64,000 nucleotides of DNA, taken from assembly GCA_030248065.1 (NCBI GenBank), contig JASAMV010000456.1:1-64000 (forward strand), written 5' to 3'. The notes under the pieces were generated by a model, which was not told where the DNA came from, searched no databases, and saw only the letters and a program-made list of their open reading frames with translations. Source of the DNA: Rhynchonema sp. JSB1_4. Lineage: Eukaryota; Nematoda; Chromadorea; Monhysterida; Xyalidae. Every line of letters starts with the position of its first letter. The stretch's first letter is position 1. A program made the translations under genes and the position numbers. Below are positions 48,179 to 58,554 of the stretch, piece after piece.

Positions 48179-50517
48179 TCAACGTTGTCAATGGCAAGCA
48201 AACATGGTATCAATATGTGTCCGTACTAAACCGGTGGTCATTACTCGTAGTGTGTTGCAAAATGTTGTTGAAACTTCATCGTGAGATTGGGCGTTATTGT
48301 GCGTGTTTTGTATTGCTCGATTAGGATAGGCCTTCGGCTTTGTTAATTTTTGTATTTCAAAAAACTGCAGACTATTTTTAACATACGTTAAGGGAGTTTG
48401 TTGGGATTGGCTCGGTTTAAGTGTGTATGGGAGTTGCGATGATCGATGCAAATTAGGAGTATGCTGAAAAACAACGGTTTGGCTTGAATTAGGTGTCAAA
48501 TAATGGTAATTTGCGCTGTATCGTCTCAAACTCCTTTATGATTAGCCATTCCTTGTTTACCATTCTTGTCGAAAACACTTGTTGTGTATTGTTGTGGAAC
48601 TAACTTGTTGGCCGCAATTTACTGAAATACTAGCCAGCACAGCACCAGCCGGTGTATTCATACTTGTCAATCGTTCTGGTCGAAATGGAATCTGAATGCG
48701 TTTAGACGACTTTTCATAAAATAACAGATTTTTATTTTTTTGCGTTTAATGATCAGTAGTGGTTATTCTTCATAGACGCATAATTACTCCAACATTTACT
48801 CGTCATTCCGCTTGTTTGTCGTGAATCTATTTTTTCTGATACTCTAGGCGTGTTCAGAACAATTTCAATATAAACGCTTGATTCGTTGTTTGTTGCCATT
48901 TTGTTGTGTTCTTGTCCGTAGTATAGTCCATTCATATGGTTGTTAAATTGCTTCTATCAAAAAGTACGGTAAACTATAGCACGCTTCTTATCCGGGTTTC
49001 GCCTGTCGTATGTGCACCGTTTTTTACTGTGTTTTTGTTGAAATTCGATTTTAGTCAAATATTTCCTTCCCAAAAATGTCCGGTGTTTGTTTCGTTCGCA
49101 GTGTGGTTATATTGTATAGATTCTTTGCTTTCGTGGTTGTGCGTGCCGTTCAAAAATAAGCATCTTTCTATCAGAGCCACTGTGTTTTTTATTTTTATTT
49201 TTTGGCAGAATATCCAGTGAAACACCGCTATCTGCTCTTACAAGGTTTTGATCAAACATTCTAGACTTGGAACACCGCCAAAAGATTTATCTCGTAGGGA
49301 TTTGGGATCGCATCAAAGTTGGTGATCGAATATGCTTGGTTTTGTTTGAACTGATTCAGTTCAGCTGTTAAAATTAAATTACCGTATTTTAGCCGGCCCC
49401 ATCCGCTCGTCAAGTTTGATGCGCTGTGATATTTCAGTTCCATTCAGCCAAAACTCACTTGCAACTATTTTAACAAGATAATACTTTAATTTCAATCCGA
49501 TGATAGTCACGCCAGTTCGTTGCTGTCGTTCGTTATTGTTGCACGATTATTGTGATCAACTAGGCTTCAACAAGTCGTCACTTATGTCTCTGCGCTCTCA
49601 TTCGGTATCTAAACTGCATGGGTGGCATTTTCGAAATGGTGTAAAGCTCAGTTGGGTGTGAAGGTCGGTGTAAGCTCGGTCGAAAGCTCGGTCGGTGTCA
49701 GCTCGGTGTAAACATGAAACATTCCACGTTAACAGCAGGCAATGTTTCATGTTTACACCGAGCTGACACCGACCGAGCTTTCGATTGAGCTTACACCGAC
49801 CTTTACACCCAACTCACCTTTACACCGTTTCGAAAATATCACCCCATAACTTGACATTGTCCCGTAAGATGCGTTATAATTAGTAACTGATTATTATTGT
49901 GTGTTCTCACATTTTATGCTTTTATTAGAGGTTGAAATCTGCTCTTGTGATATTCAATTATGCTCGATCATCCAAATCTATAATATTTTTCTGTTCCCAT
50001 GATTTTCAATATTGAGTATACTATTTTTGTTTTTATGTAATCACTAGTCACGTTGAGAATCCTCTCTTCATTGTCAATTTTTTAGAGTATTTTGTCACCG
50101 AAAATTAGTCGAACTTTAATCAGATCTTTTCGCGAGTATGTGCTTGTTGTTCTGTGAACAGGTATTTTGTGTGGTTTGTGGTTTATACTCGTGTCAGTAT
50201 TAATTACCGCTGTCTGCCTTCTCGCAAATAATATAAGAAACTCTGCAAGCTACGTCGAATAATGCAACTGAATTTTACCGAAATTGAACTTCGTTAGATT
50301 TCTTTATTCGTAATTTCAAGCGCTAATCACTTTGACGAAGTTACAAATGAAGTTCCTGTTAGGAAAAAGGCACCTAGAAATTCGGAACGGATAAAACAGA
50401 GCGGTTGAAACATAGCGGGTGCTTTTTCGTGGCAAAGTATGCCCAGGCTACGTTCAAAATAGCAGTCTTGTACAAAAACGGCTGTTTCATCCGTTTTGCA
50501 CTAATAACAGATCGTGT
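48179..50517. other. Intergenic DNA between FA2H and the astacin gene
   Basis: Contains the FA2H and astacin 3' regions (the two genes converge) and one palindromic element at 49620-49845. No gene is recognised. Confidence 0.45.
49620..49845. repeat. Palindromic foldback element
   Basis: 226 bp in which the left half (GGGTGGCATTTTCGAAATGG, then AAGGTCGGTGTAAGCTCGGT, then GTGTAAACATGAAACATT) is mirrored by the right half (AATGTTTCATGTTTACAC, then GAGCTTACACCGACCTT, then CGTTTCGAAAATATCACCCC). Arms are about 100 bp with a loop near 49729-49740. Words AAGCTCGGT and CAGCTCGGT recur within each arm. Confidence 0.85.
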
Positions 50518-53500
50518 TTAGCAACCAGGTTTTGTAGTGGTGGTGCTGGTGGTATCATTTTGTGCAGGGCCCGCACCTGCGTCAGGTGTCGGTGTGCCAA
50601 CAGCCTTGTAGGCCACATTGATTGGATACCATTGGCCACCGATGTCCCAACGCAGTATGACCATGGCTCGATTGCCCTCGCTCGTACGCCATGATTGATC
50701 AATTGTGTGACATTCACTGCAATCGTTCGTTAATCGTAAACTTGTGTTTTGGGCCATACAGCCTCCAAGATCACACGGTGTAAGTGAGGCCAACGAATTG
50801 AAGCCGAGTCGGTGACTTGTTGTTTGTTCCCAGTTCATTTTGTGGGTGGCGCACAACGTTTTTCATTGAAAACAGTTCCAAAAGTTTTGGCCAGCGCATT
50901 TTTGTTCCCCTGCCCCAAACTGGTTAGTTAAAATACGTATGTCAAGTTGTCAACAAACAAACAGGTTGCTGAAGTACTGAGAACAGATCTTTGTACACAA
51001 GCCGTTCATTGTAAAGAAGAATTCATTATGACGAAGTTCGCTATGACGAGGTTTCATTGTATGTGAAAATTCAGTAACGTGCTTGAATGCAAGGCCTGCG
51101 CACAAGAAGACCCCAAAAACGTGTGAAACACACAAGAAATACATAGTAACCAACGCCGTTGTCGGCTCATTCAGGTCGCCAGTTCTGATCTCCAACTGCG
51201 AAACTTCGCACGGAGAATGTGCACTGTTCGTGTATAGTATGCTGGAGATCATCGATTTCACCGAAACTTGTTGACCTTCTTGCGCCTGTGAAGGGAAAGA
51301 TTCAATCTACAGTTTGAATTTTTTGAGCATGGCCTGTGATTGGATCGGATCTGGCCTATAGTCACGTGGCCAATCATTTCGACCAGTGTAAAAGTTTATC
51401 CCTGATGAATGAACTTTTAGGCTAGTCATGTTGGTGGCATCATTATGTGAAAAAAATCACGTGACCAAGAGCCCAGAGAGACCATCAAGCCATTAGACTT
51501 CTGCTCGCTGTGGCCAACAAATGTTCTTTTAAAACGTTGTTAAAAATGACTAACTTGGATCACATAAACACATTCATTTGCCTGTGGATCATGGGTGGTG
51601 GTTTGGAACGAGATCTGTTGTTGTTCATTGGTTGCTGTCACCAGACCGCCGCAGGGAAAATCTGATACGATTTCAAAGTACCGAACTATAAAGGCGTGTT
51701 CTTGCGTGTTCTATTGAGCAAGTATAAAGGCGTTACGAAACAGTTTGGAGCAAGAACACGAATTTCTTGTTCTTGTTGCGTCAGAGAACGAAGTGCGTAG
51801 TTGGGCCTTAACGCGCAACATATTAATCACAATCAATGTGTTTGTCTGTGCGACATTGCAAAATGAATGACTACCGGTATATCATACCATTTTAGACACA
51901 AGCACGGTCAAGCCAAGCCAACGCCCAACTTCGACTGACCCAATTTCTCTTCTAATTCATTTGACTGCCGCCCATCAAAGGCAGTCACCGGCAGTCGGCA
52001 GTCAGAAGCAGGCAAACACCAGAAGCAGTCACTGACTGCCGATGACTCTGCCTGCCCTTGACTTACTCAGATTTTTTACTGCTACTGCCCACTAGTCAGA
52101 AGTATAAACCGACCTTAAAGGGGGGACTCATTGCTAAAAGTACTCGTTTTATAATTTCAACTTGTGGCCGAGATCCTGGCAATCATAACGCCACCGCGAT
52201 CAGGCTGATCGGATCCATATCGGCCGAGATCGAAGCGATTGAATCGGCCCAACCGGTAACAAAAATATTTTTGGACCAGCTGCATTTTTAGTGCAAATCA
52301 GGGGAACCTGCTACTCTGGCCATGAAACATTCAAGAAAATAGTCGTTTTTATATGAAAACAAAGAAACATTTCTTGGTGCACTTGTCTGTCAGCCAGCTG
52401 ACAGACACGTCATGCAGTGATCAAATGCACCATGAAATGTTTCTTTGTTTTCATATAAAAACGACTATTTCTTGAATGTTTCATGGCCAGAGTATAGGCA
52501 ATCCGCCAGCTCATGGCACTCACACGCACACGCTGCATACTGCATTACTGACGTCAATGAATGCATCTGTTTTCTGCAGTTATCCGTTGAAACATCCCCA
52601 AATTTTGCAACAGTGCAGAAAAGTGTTATGGCAAGCAGTAAATGAAAACCGGATAAATTAAAAAGCGGTCATCAAAGTATGACACTCGCTCAAAGTGTAC
52701 ATTTTGTTTAGAAAATGGCGTGCGTGCTGCATGCGCTGTGTGTATAAAAAGTGCCATGAGCCGATGGATTGCCCATACGAGGTTCCCCTGATTTGCAATA
52801 AAAATGCAGCTGGCCCAAAATTATTTTTGTTCCCGGTTGGACCGATTCAATCGCTTCGATCTCGGTCGATTTTATTCCGATTAATCTTATCTTGGTGGCG
52901 TTCTGATTGCACACATCCCAGCTACAAGTTGAAATCATAAAAAGAGCACTTCTAGCAATGAGTCCGCCACTTTAACGCTGACGTTCAGCAGTACAGACAG
53001 TCTTTGATAAGGACCCCTCTTTGTGTGAAGTCTGTGGTGTGTTACCGAATGGCTTGCGGTGCATTTGCCTATTGATAGTGACACCAAGACGGTACAGACC
53101 GTAATAATAAAAATGTTGGAGTAAGTGGACCACATAATTAACCGGGTTGTGCATTTTTGCAGCCGGCCTCTCCAAACCCATCCACACAGACGCATTGCTG
53201 GCAATTGTGCGGGTTCTGGTATCCGTGTGATCCACAGTCCAGATTGACGTCTTTGCAGTCTGTGTGAAACATCAACTTGTCATAACGGCCGAATCAAGTT
53301 ATTTTTGCGGACACATTGCATCCGCGGACGAGGGCGGGGACAAGCGAAAGAACAAAATCCATTTCCAATTTTCGTAACCGCGAGCACTTGCGGTTGCGAT
53401 TCAGACAAGTAAAAGATTACCTTTCGAATTGACACAACTTCGTTTTACACATAATGAATAAATTTTTCGTTGATGAACACAAGATCTCGACAAAACAGGG

Positions 53501-56500
53501 ACCAAATAAAATTGGGCAAAACTTCAGTTGTCGACCGTGTATGTTGAAAGTTGATAACAAACCCAACATCTACTTCATTCACCACAGGCCGGATTCACCG
53601 CACGGCTGTTCATTATAGGGGTGGTAGACCGCACAGTCCGACCGTATCCACCAACCGTCTTTGCAATAAATCTCGTTAACGCGTCGGAGGTCGGACAGTG
53701 AAAAATCAGCACCAGCACCGATCAATGAATTCAAACTGCTGTCCTTGGCGCTCATCACTGGCAGATTCGGGTCATACACGTTCTGGGACGTGCCCCCCTG
53801 CAGAATGTATGATCTAACTGATATTGTCCAGTGTCGAATACCCGTACCCAATTTCAATCAAGTTTAGATGTCGGGCTGGCAAAACACTGCCGCATGCACA
53901 GACAGCCCCACTGCGCTTGCGCTTTACGTTTCCCACGGCTAATATTACAGTGGTCAGCTCAAGAGGTCAAATCACTTCGTCAACTCACAGCAACCCCGAG
54001 TGATCGCGAGAAAGAATACATGGTATTCGGGGCGACTTGACGCCTCTACATAAGTGATTTAACCACTGTAATATAAACCACGCAATAATCCATAAGCTTT
54101 CAATGTTTGAGTTTGCACGAAGTAAAAGCGATTTTCCAGATTTGGCCCTTCCTTGGCCAAATGCATGCTGGATCCGCCAATTATCCGCGCCGTACAAAAC
54201 ACAGCGGACCACATACAGCGTTGAACGTTGGGCTTTCCTCCATGTGGTCGTGGGGAATACCGTTCGAATCTGGTGCTCTATCGAAGCAAATGGAGATTGA
54301 AGGAATTGATGAGAAGGTTCGCTGTGGTTGCATCAAAACAACTCAAATGGACCGCCCCACCCGCTATTTGCGGTTGTGCCTCCACGGCTGACCTGCAGCC
54401 CGCACATACTAACGCACCCTTCCATACTGCATCACCGACAGCACGTCGTAGCCTTTTTCGTCGAGTTCACACGGATACGCGTTGTACGCGGTGTCGTTGC
54501 ACTTTCTGTACTGCGAATGCCAGTTTTCGAGTATGTTGCCAAAGTTGACCGTTATCGAAGCATCGCGATCCGACCGCGACTGTTCGTGATACAGCCCCAA
54601 CGCGTGCAACAGCTCGTGTGCCACCACCCTGTACTGCAACAACAACAACAACGCTGTCGTGTTCATATGCAGTCTATCCTCTTTACAGTACAGTGATTAG
54701 GATGTCGATCACGAGAAAGGATATTCACCAAAAGGTGGCAACAAACCAATCACAAACATCTCAAAAAGGACCAAGTCCGTGGGCGCACTCTATAAATCTT
54801 AATCTTAACATCCCAGAACTCGATAGTCCACCCCAAACTCAAAGGTCAACCCCAAGTCAGCATCGAATTGGACCAGGCCGATCATAACACTTGTACAAAA
54901 AATAATCGCACTAACCTGACGGCACCCCTGACCCAAGTTGAGTGGATGTCTATTATCGTTGTTCGGAAAGTATTTACCGGGGTAGGTGTAGCATCTGGAA
55001 ATGTTTAGTCGTGTAACACCACCAATCGGTTGAGCCGCAGTCTAAACGCAATCTGCAGACTCTCCTCTTTATACTGAGCTGACCGGGACGGTGAAGACAG
55101 TTTGCTACACGAGTACTCAGGACGTTGACGGCAAGAAGGACTACCAAAATGTCGTTGAAAAACGTTCAGCATAAAGAGGGTGTACTGTACGCACCCGGCC
55201 CCTTGCTCGGTGATCATCAAGATGTGTGGCATGTGCCAGGGCGCTGGTCTCGTGTCGTATAAGTCGAATTTCAAGCATGTGAACTTCTCCAGACGCGCAG
55301 TGACCGCCTAGAATGTTTTTCCGCAAGATACCGTACGAAAATAATGCACATTGCTTATTTTGAAAACACAGACATGGGGTATTGGTCGCACAATGACCAT
55401 ATAAGAATTCACCAAATGGAATCCTGATTTTCATGTTCAGTCACTCTTAAAGGGGCCACGACATTATTATTTTTCGCTATAAACCGCCTGATTTTATGTC
55501 AAAAATTCAAGGACGACATCCGAAGGAACATGTCTTACAAAGACAACAACATTACCCGCCTTTTTCAGCATGAATCACTCCCGACATCGATGTCAGGAAC
55601 AAAAGTAAGTTTCTGATCGCTCGCTGCTGACAATCAGCATCGAGCTCAAAAATATATATGGACGGGCGCTTATGTAAATTTCACATTTTTCCGGCAACCA
55701 GCTCCATGCACCTTCGACGTGCATTTCTTGGCAACGGAAATGTTTCGAATATTACATAAGCGCCAGTCATATCACATTTTTGAGCTCATGCCTTGATTTT
55801 CAAGCGCCGCGACTCCGACTCTTTTTTCCTGACATTCGATGTTCGGGGGTGATTTTCATGCTGAAAACAACGCGGGTCAATGTTGTTGTCTTTGTAAGAC
55901 ATGTTCCTTCGGATATCGTCTTTCAATTTCTGACATAAAATCAGGCGGTGTATCGTGAAAAATAATAATGTCGCGCCCCCTTTAACCACTGTGCTATTTG
56001 TGATTCTCACAAAACATTTTCAGCTGAAAATAATCTGGCAGATCAACCACGTTGCCGCAGGTCTGAAACATTCTCTTTACTACATGCTGTGTGTGCGATC
56101 ACGCAACGCAACGTCACCACCCCGTCAGTTTCCCTCTTTACGATTCAGGAAAAAAATTTGACCTATTCTTATAAAGTCATTGTGCGAGCAATATCAAATT
56201 TGGTCATCGGTGTCTGGCCAAGCCCTTGTTTTAATCCAGTGGCCTTTCCTGTCAAGGATAAGACTATCTCAAGATATTTACAAGTGCCACAAGCCTCGAC
56301 CAGCGTAAAAAATCAGGGGAAACGACATTTAAAACTTATACATGTACATATATGCACATTTATTATGTTATTATTTATATTTAATTAACTAATGTTAATT
56401 AAACATTTGTCGAAAGTTACTGGCATATCGAACATCACTGAGACAAAGGGTTACGCGATCAAAGCAAACCTCTTGTGTCAATGGCATAACTATATATCTC

Positions 56501-58554
56501 GAGCAGGGTTGTTTCAAAAAAAAAAAGTGGTCAATTAAAAAATTTTTTTTTAAAAAAAAAAATTTTTTTTTTGAAACTCAGATTTTGCTTCTTTTTTTTT
56601 AATAAAAAAAAGTTGCCCAAAATGGGCTAAAATGTCCAAAAATGGCCTTTTTCGGCAAAAAATTGCACTTTTTTTCTGTGACAGACAAGTTTTCCAAAAT
56701 CGCGCCTGCGGCGCCCTGTATTGTCCCCAAATCCGTACAGGGATGCGCGGGGCTGGTCTTTTATAGTGATGTGGCACCGATAATGTACTACTACATGCTA
56801 CTACACATGTATATATGCAGGTCTGGTGCAAAACCGGGCGCGCAAAGTCGATCTACGCGCAAGATTTGGGCTGTAATCGATATTTTGATGGTCGTATCTC
56901 AGATATACGGCATTAGATGCATTAAAATACGTTGTACGCATGCTACAATACATCAGAGTAACATCGTTAGTGAACATCAACCTCAGACTGGTCGGAGACC
57001 ATGGAATCTGCACAATACTACCGGTGTCACCCACAAGTTCGGTCTAGGCGAAAATTTTTCAATTTTTGAAAAATATGTTGTATCGATTTCATTTATCCTG
57101 AAACGTCGTTTGCAACACTTTTTCTAATAAAAAAATTTTTCGTCAAAAAAAAAATCAAAAAAAAAATTTTTTTTTTAAAAAAAAAAGCTCGTTAATAAAA
57201 AAATTTTTTTTTTCAACCCTGATCTCGAGGTCCCAGAAGCTCGAATAGCGTGTATATTTATAATTGTGTACAGTACCGTGCATGAGGTTGGCAACGGTTA
57301 CTCTAGTCGAAATTAGTGGCATCATCGAAGTCTTATCGACACAAGGGTTACATGCTCGAAGCAAGACCAGACCAGGCCGATAGCCAAGTTTGATATAACA
57401 CCGGTTTAATTTTAATAAAAGCAACCGCACACTTTCGTAATGTTGACCACGTTAGTGTAATACTTGGTGGAATCAGTGAATGCGATCGGTACAGTACGAT
57501 CCCAGTATTGATTGTATCTTGGTGACACAATCTGCCTCTTGTCGCGACGTTTCTTGCCGTTGTCTTTGCCCTTTGCTGCAAGCAATGAAACGGTATGCAC
57601 ATGTACACGCACTACCAACTGTGCCTGCATGTGGTGCTTTGTGCGAAATGCAACATGAAAAATGGAGTGTCATTATCAACATCTAGGGATGCGCGGACAT
57701 GCACAGGCACGGGGGCACACACAATGGATTGGGTGCGAACCCTCTTGTAACGTACGGCCCAAATAAAACTTGACAAGCTCACAAGCCACGGATTCATGCC
57801 TCGGCCCCGAATATGTTGTTGGCTTATTGACAGATTATGCCGAGAAATAACCTTTCTCTTTCTGGCATTTTTTCAATTCGAATTCAGCTTCTTCCTCTGT
57901 TACCAGAAGGTCGTCAACGAAGAATTCGGTGTCTTCGTCGGTGTCGGTTGATTTTCCCTGAAAATTCAGGATATTTTACGTTTTTAGTAGGGAAAATTCA
58001 AAATCTCAAATATATGCATTTTTAGAGCCCAACCTTGCCACGACAGTTTTTCATTTCGTGGATGTTGTGCTGCACGCTCTCCAGAAAACCAGGTCTGAAC
58101 ACTTGCACGCTTTGGCCGTCCACCGTTACCGGCTGAGTGAGTTCCTGATGCGAAATTGATAATCTGTATCTGTTATATTACAGTCCACCCTCTTTATGAT
58201 GACATTGACAGTTTTTGTCCTTTTATCGTTTCTGACCCCAGAATTCTCACTTTAGGGTGAACGACGAGGACAAACCACCAAAGGTCGCTTACCAGGGGTC
58301 GCTACAAAGACGTTTGCTCAAGAACCCATTGTCCTCAAAAGTTGGGACGGTGTGACCTGAAAGGATGAAAGTTCAACAAAACACAAACGCACCTCTTTTA
58401 ACGTCTTCGGATTTGTCTTTCCATTTCCGCGCCATCCCTTCTCCTTCACCTTCTCCAAGCCCTTGTCTTTGCCGTTGTGATGTTTCACAGGGCTGCTTGC
58501 CACCCAAGTAGCCAACAGCAGAAACAATAGCGTCAGATGCAAAATTGTGGTCAT
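50518..58554 (-). CDS. Secreted astacin-family zinc metalloprotease with EGF-like and CUB regions
   Basis: Minus-strand exons recognised: 58554-58393 (signal peptide, LHLTLLFLLLATWVASS), 58144-58034, 57958-57853 (acidic propeptide), from 57575 (ends near 57430; RRDKR activation site, then WDRTVPIAFT), 55286-55195 (FTCLKFDLYDTRPAP), 54994-54916 (GCYTYPGKY, LNLGQGC), 54633-54418, 53797-53656, 53259-53143, one probable CUB exon near 51287-51170, and the last exon ending at the stop 50518-50520. Exon 54633-54418 holds the zinc site HELLHALGLYHE and the Met-turn SVMQYG. Exon 53259-53143 is EGF-like (HGYQNPHNCQQCVCVDGFGEAGC pattern). The last exon reads as the end of a CUB domain (VILRW, VAYKAV). 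This order is that of nematode NAS proteases. One or more exons between 57430 and 55286 remain unplaced. Confidence 0.88.
52119..52971. mobile_element. TTAA-flanked foldback element in an astacin intron
   Basis: Flanked by TTAA (52115-52118, 52972-52975). The left arm (AGGGGGGACTCATTGCTA...) and right arm (...TAGCAATGAGTCCGCCACT) are inverted copies over most of their length, for example CGAGATCGAAGCGATTGAAT (52225-52244) against ATTCAATCGCTTCGATCTCG (52845-52864). TTAA targets are typical of piggyBac-superfamily elements. No transposase is encoded. A second TTAA foldback lies at 55451-55981. Confidence 0.8.
52314..52493. repeat. Near-perfect hairpin inside the foldback element
   Basis: TCTGGCCATGAAACATTCAAG to the palindromic centre TGTCTGTCAGCCAGCTGACAGACA and back to CTTGAATGTTTCATGGCCAGA. 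Arms of about 55 bp match almost base for base, with an ATATGAAAACAAAGAAACATTTC block in each. Confidence 0.9.
53948..54068. mobile_element. Very short hAT-like MITE in an astacin intron
   Basis: 121 bp, starts CAGTGGTCAGCTCAAGAGGTC and ends TTTAACCACTG, flanked by TAATATTA and TAATATAA (7 of 8 equal). The ends are of hAT type. Confidence 0.65.
54138..54180. repeat. Fragment of the GGCGGATCC hAT-like MITE
   Basis: TTTGGCCCTTCCTTGGCCAAATG followed by GCTGGATCCGCC repeats the right end of the element at 31958-32317 (TTGGCCCCTCCCTTGGCCAAA, GCTGGATCCGCC). Only the right end is present. Confidence 0.7.
55451..55981. mobile_element. Second TTAA-flanked foldback element in the astacin gene
   Basis: Flanked by TTAA (55447-55450, 55982-55985). 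Ends AGGGGCCACGACATTATTAT and ATAATAATGTCGCGCCCCCT are inverted copies. Inner arms also match: CGAAGGAACATGTCTTACAAAG (55519-55540) against CTTTGTAAGACATGTTCCTTCG (55890-55911). Shares with 52119-52971 the TTAA|AGGGG start. Non-coding. Confidence 0.85.
56190..57393. repeat. Element with ATATCAAATTTGG / CCAAGTTTGATAT ends, interrupted by a hAT-like MITE
   Basis: Left end ATATCAAATTTGGTCATCGG, right end CCGATAGCCAAGTTTGATAT, inverse of each other with few mismatches. The left half carries TCGACCAGCGTAAA (56297-56310) and the right half AGTCGAAATTAGTGG (57305-57319), words of the dispersed family listed in the findings. The hAT-like element 56504-57221 sits in its middle. Confidence 0.6.
56504..57221. 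mobile_element. hAT-like MITE with CAGGGTTG ends and long A/T tracts
   Basis: 718 bp; starts CAGGGTTGTTTCAAAAA, ends TTTTTTTCAACCCTG; perfect 8-bp duplication ATCTCGAG (56496-56503, 57222-57229). Both subterminal regions are alternating runs of A and T (56550-56600, 57140-57210) that can pair. Same ends as 2871-4505. Confidence 0.92.

Noticed and set aside
56042..56085. Candidate missing astacin exon (minus strand, after GAATGTTTCAG)
   Set aside because: Its frames do not give the expected helix between VPIAFT and TCLKF of astacins; left unplaced.
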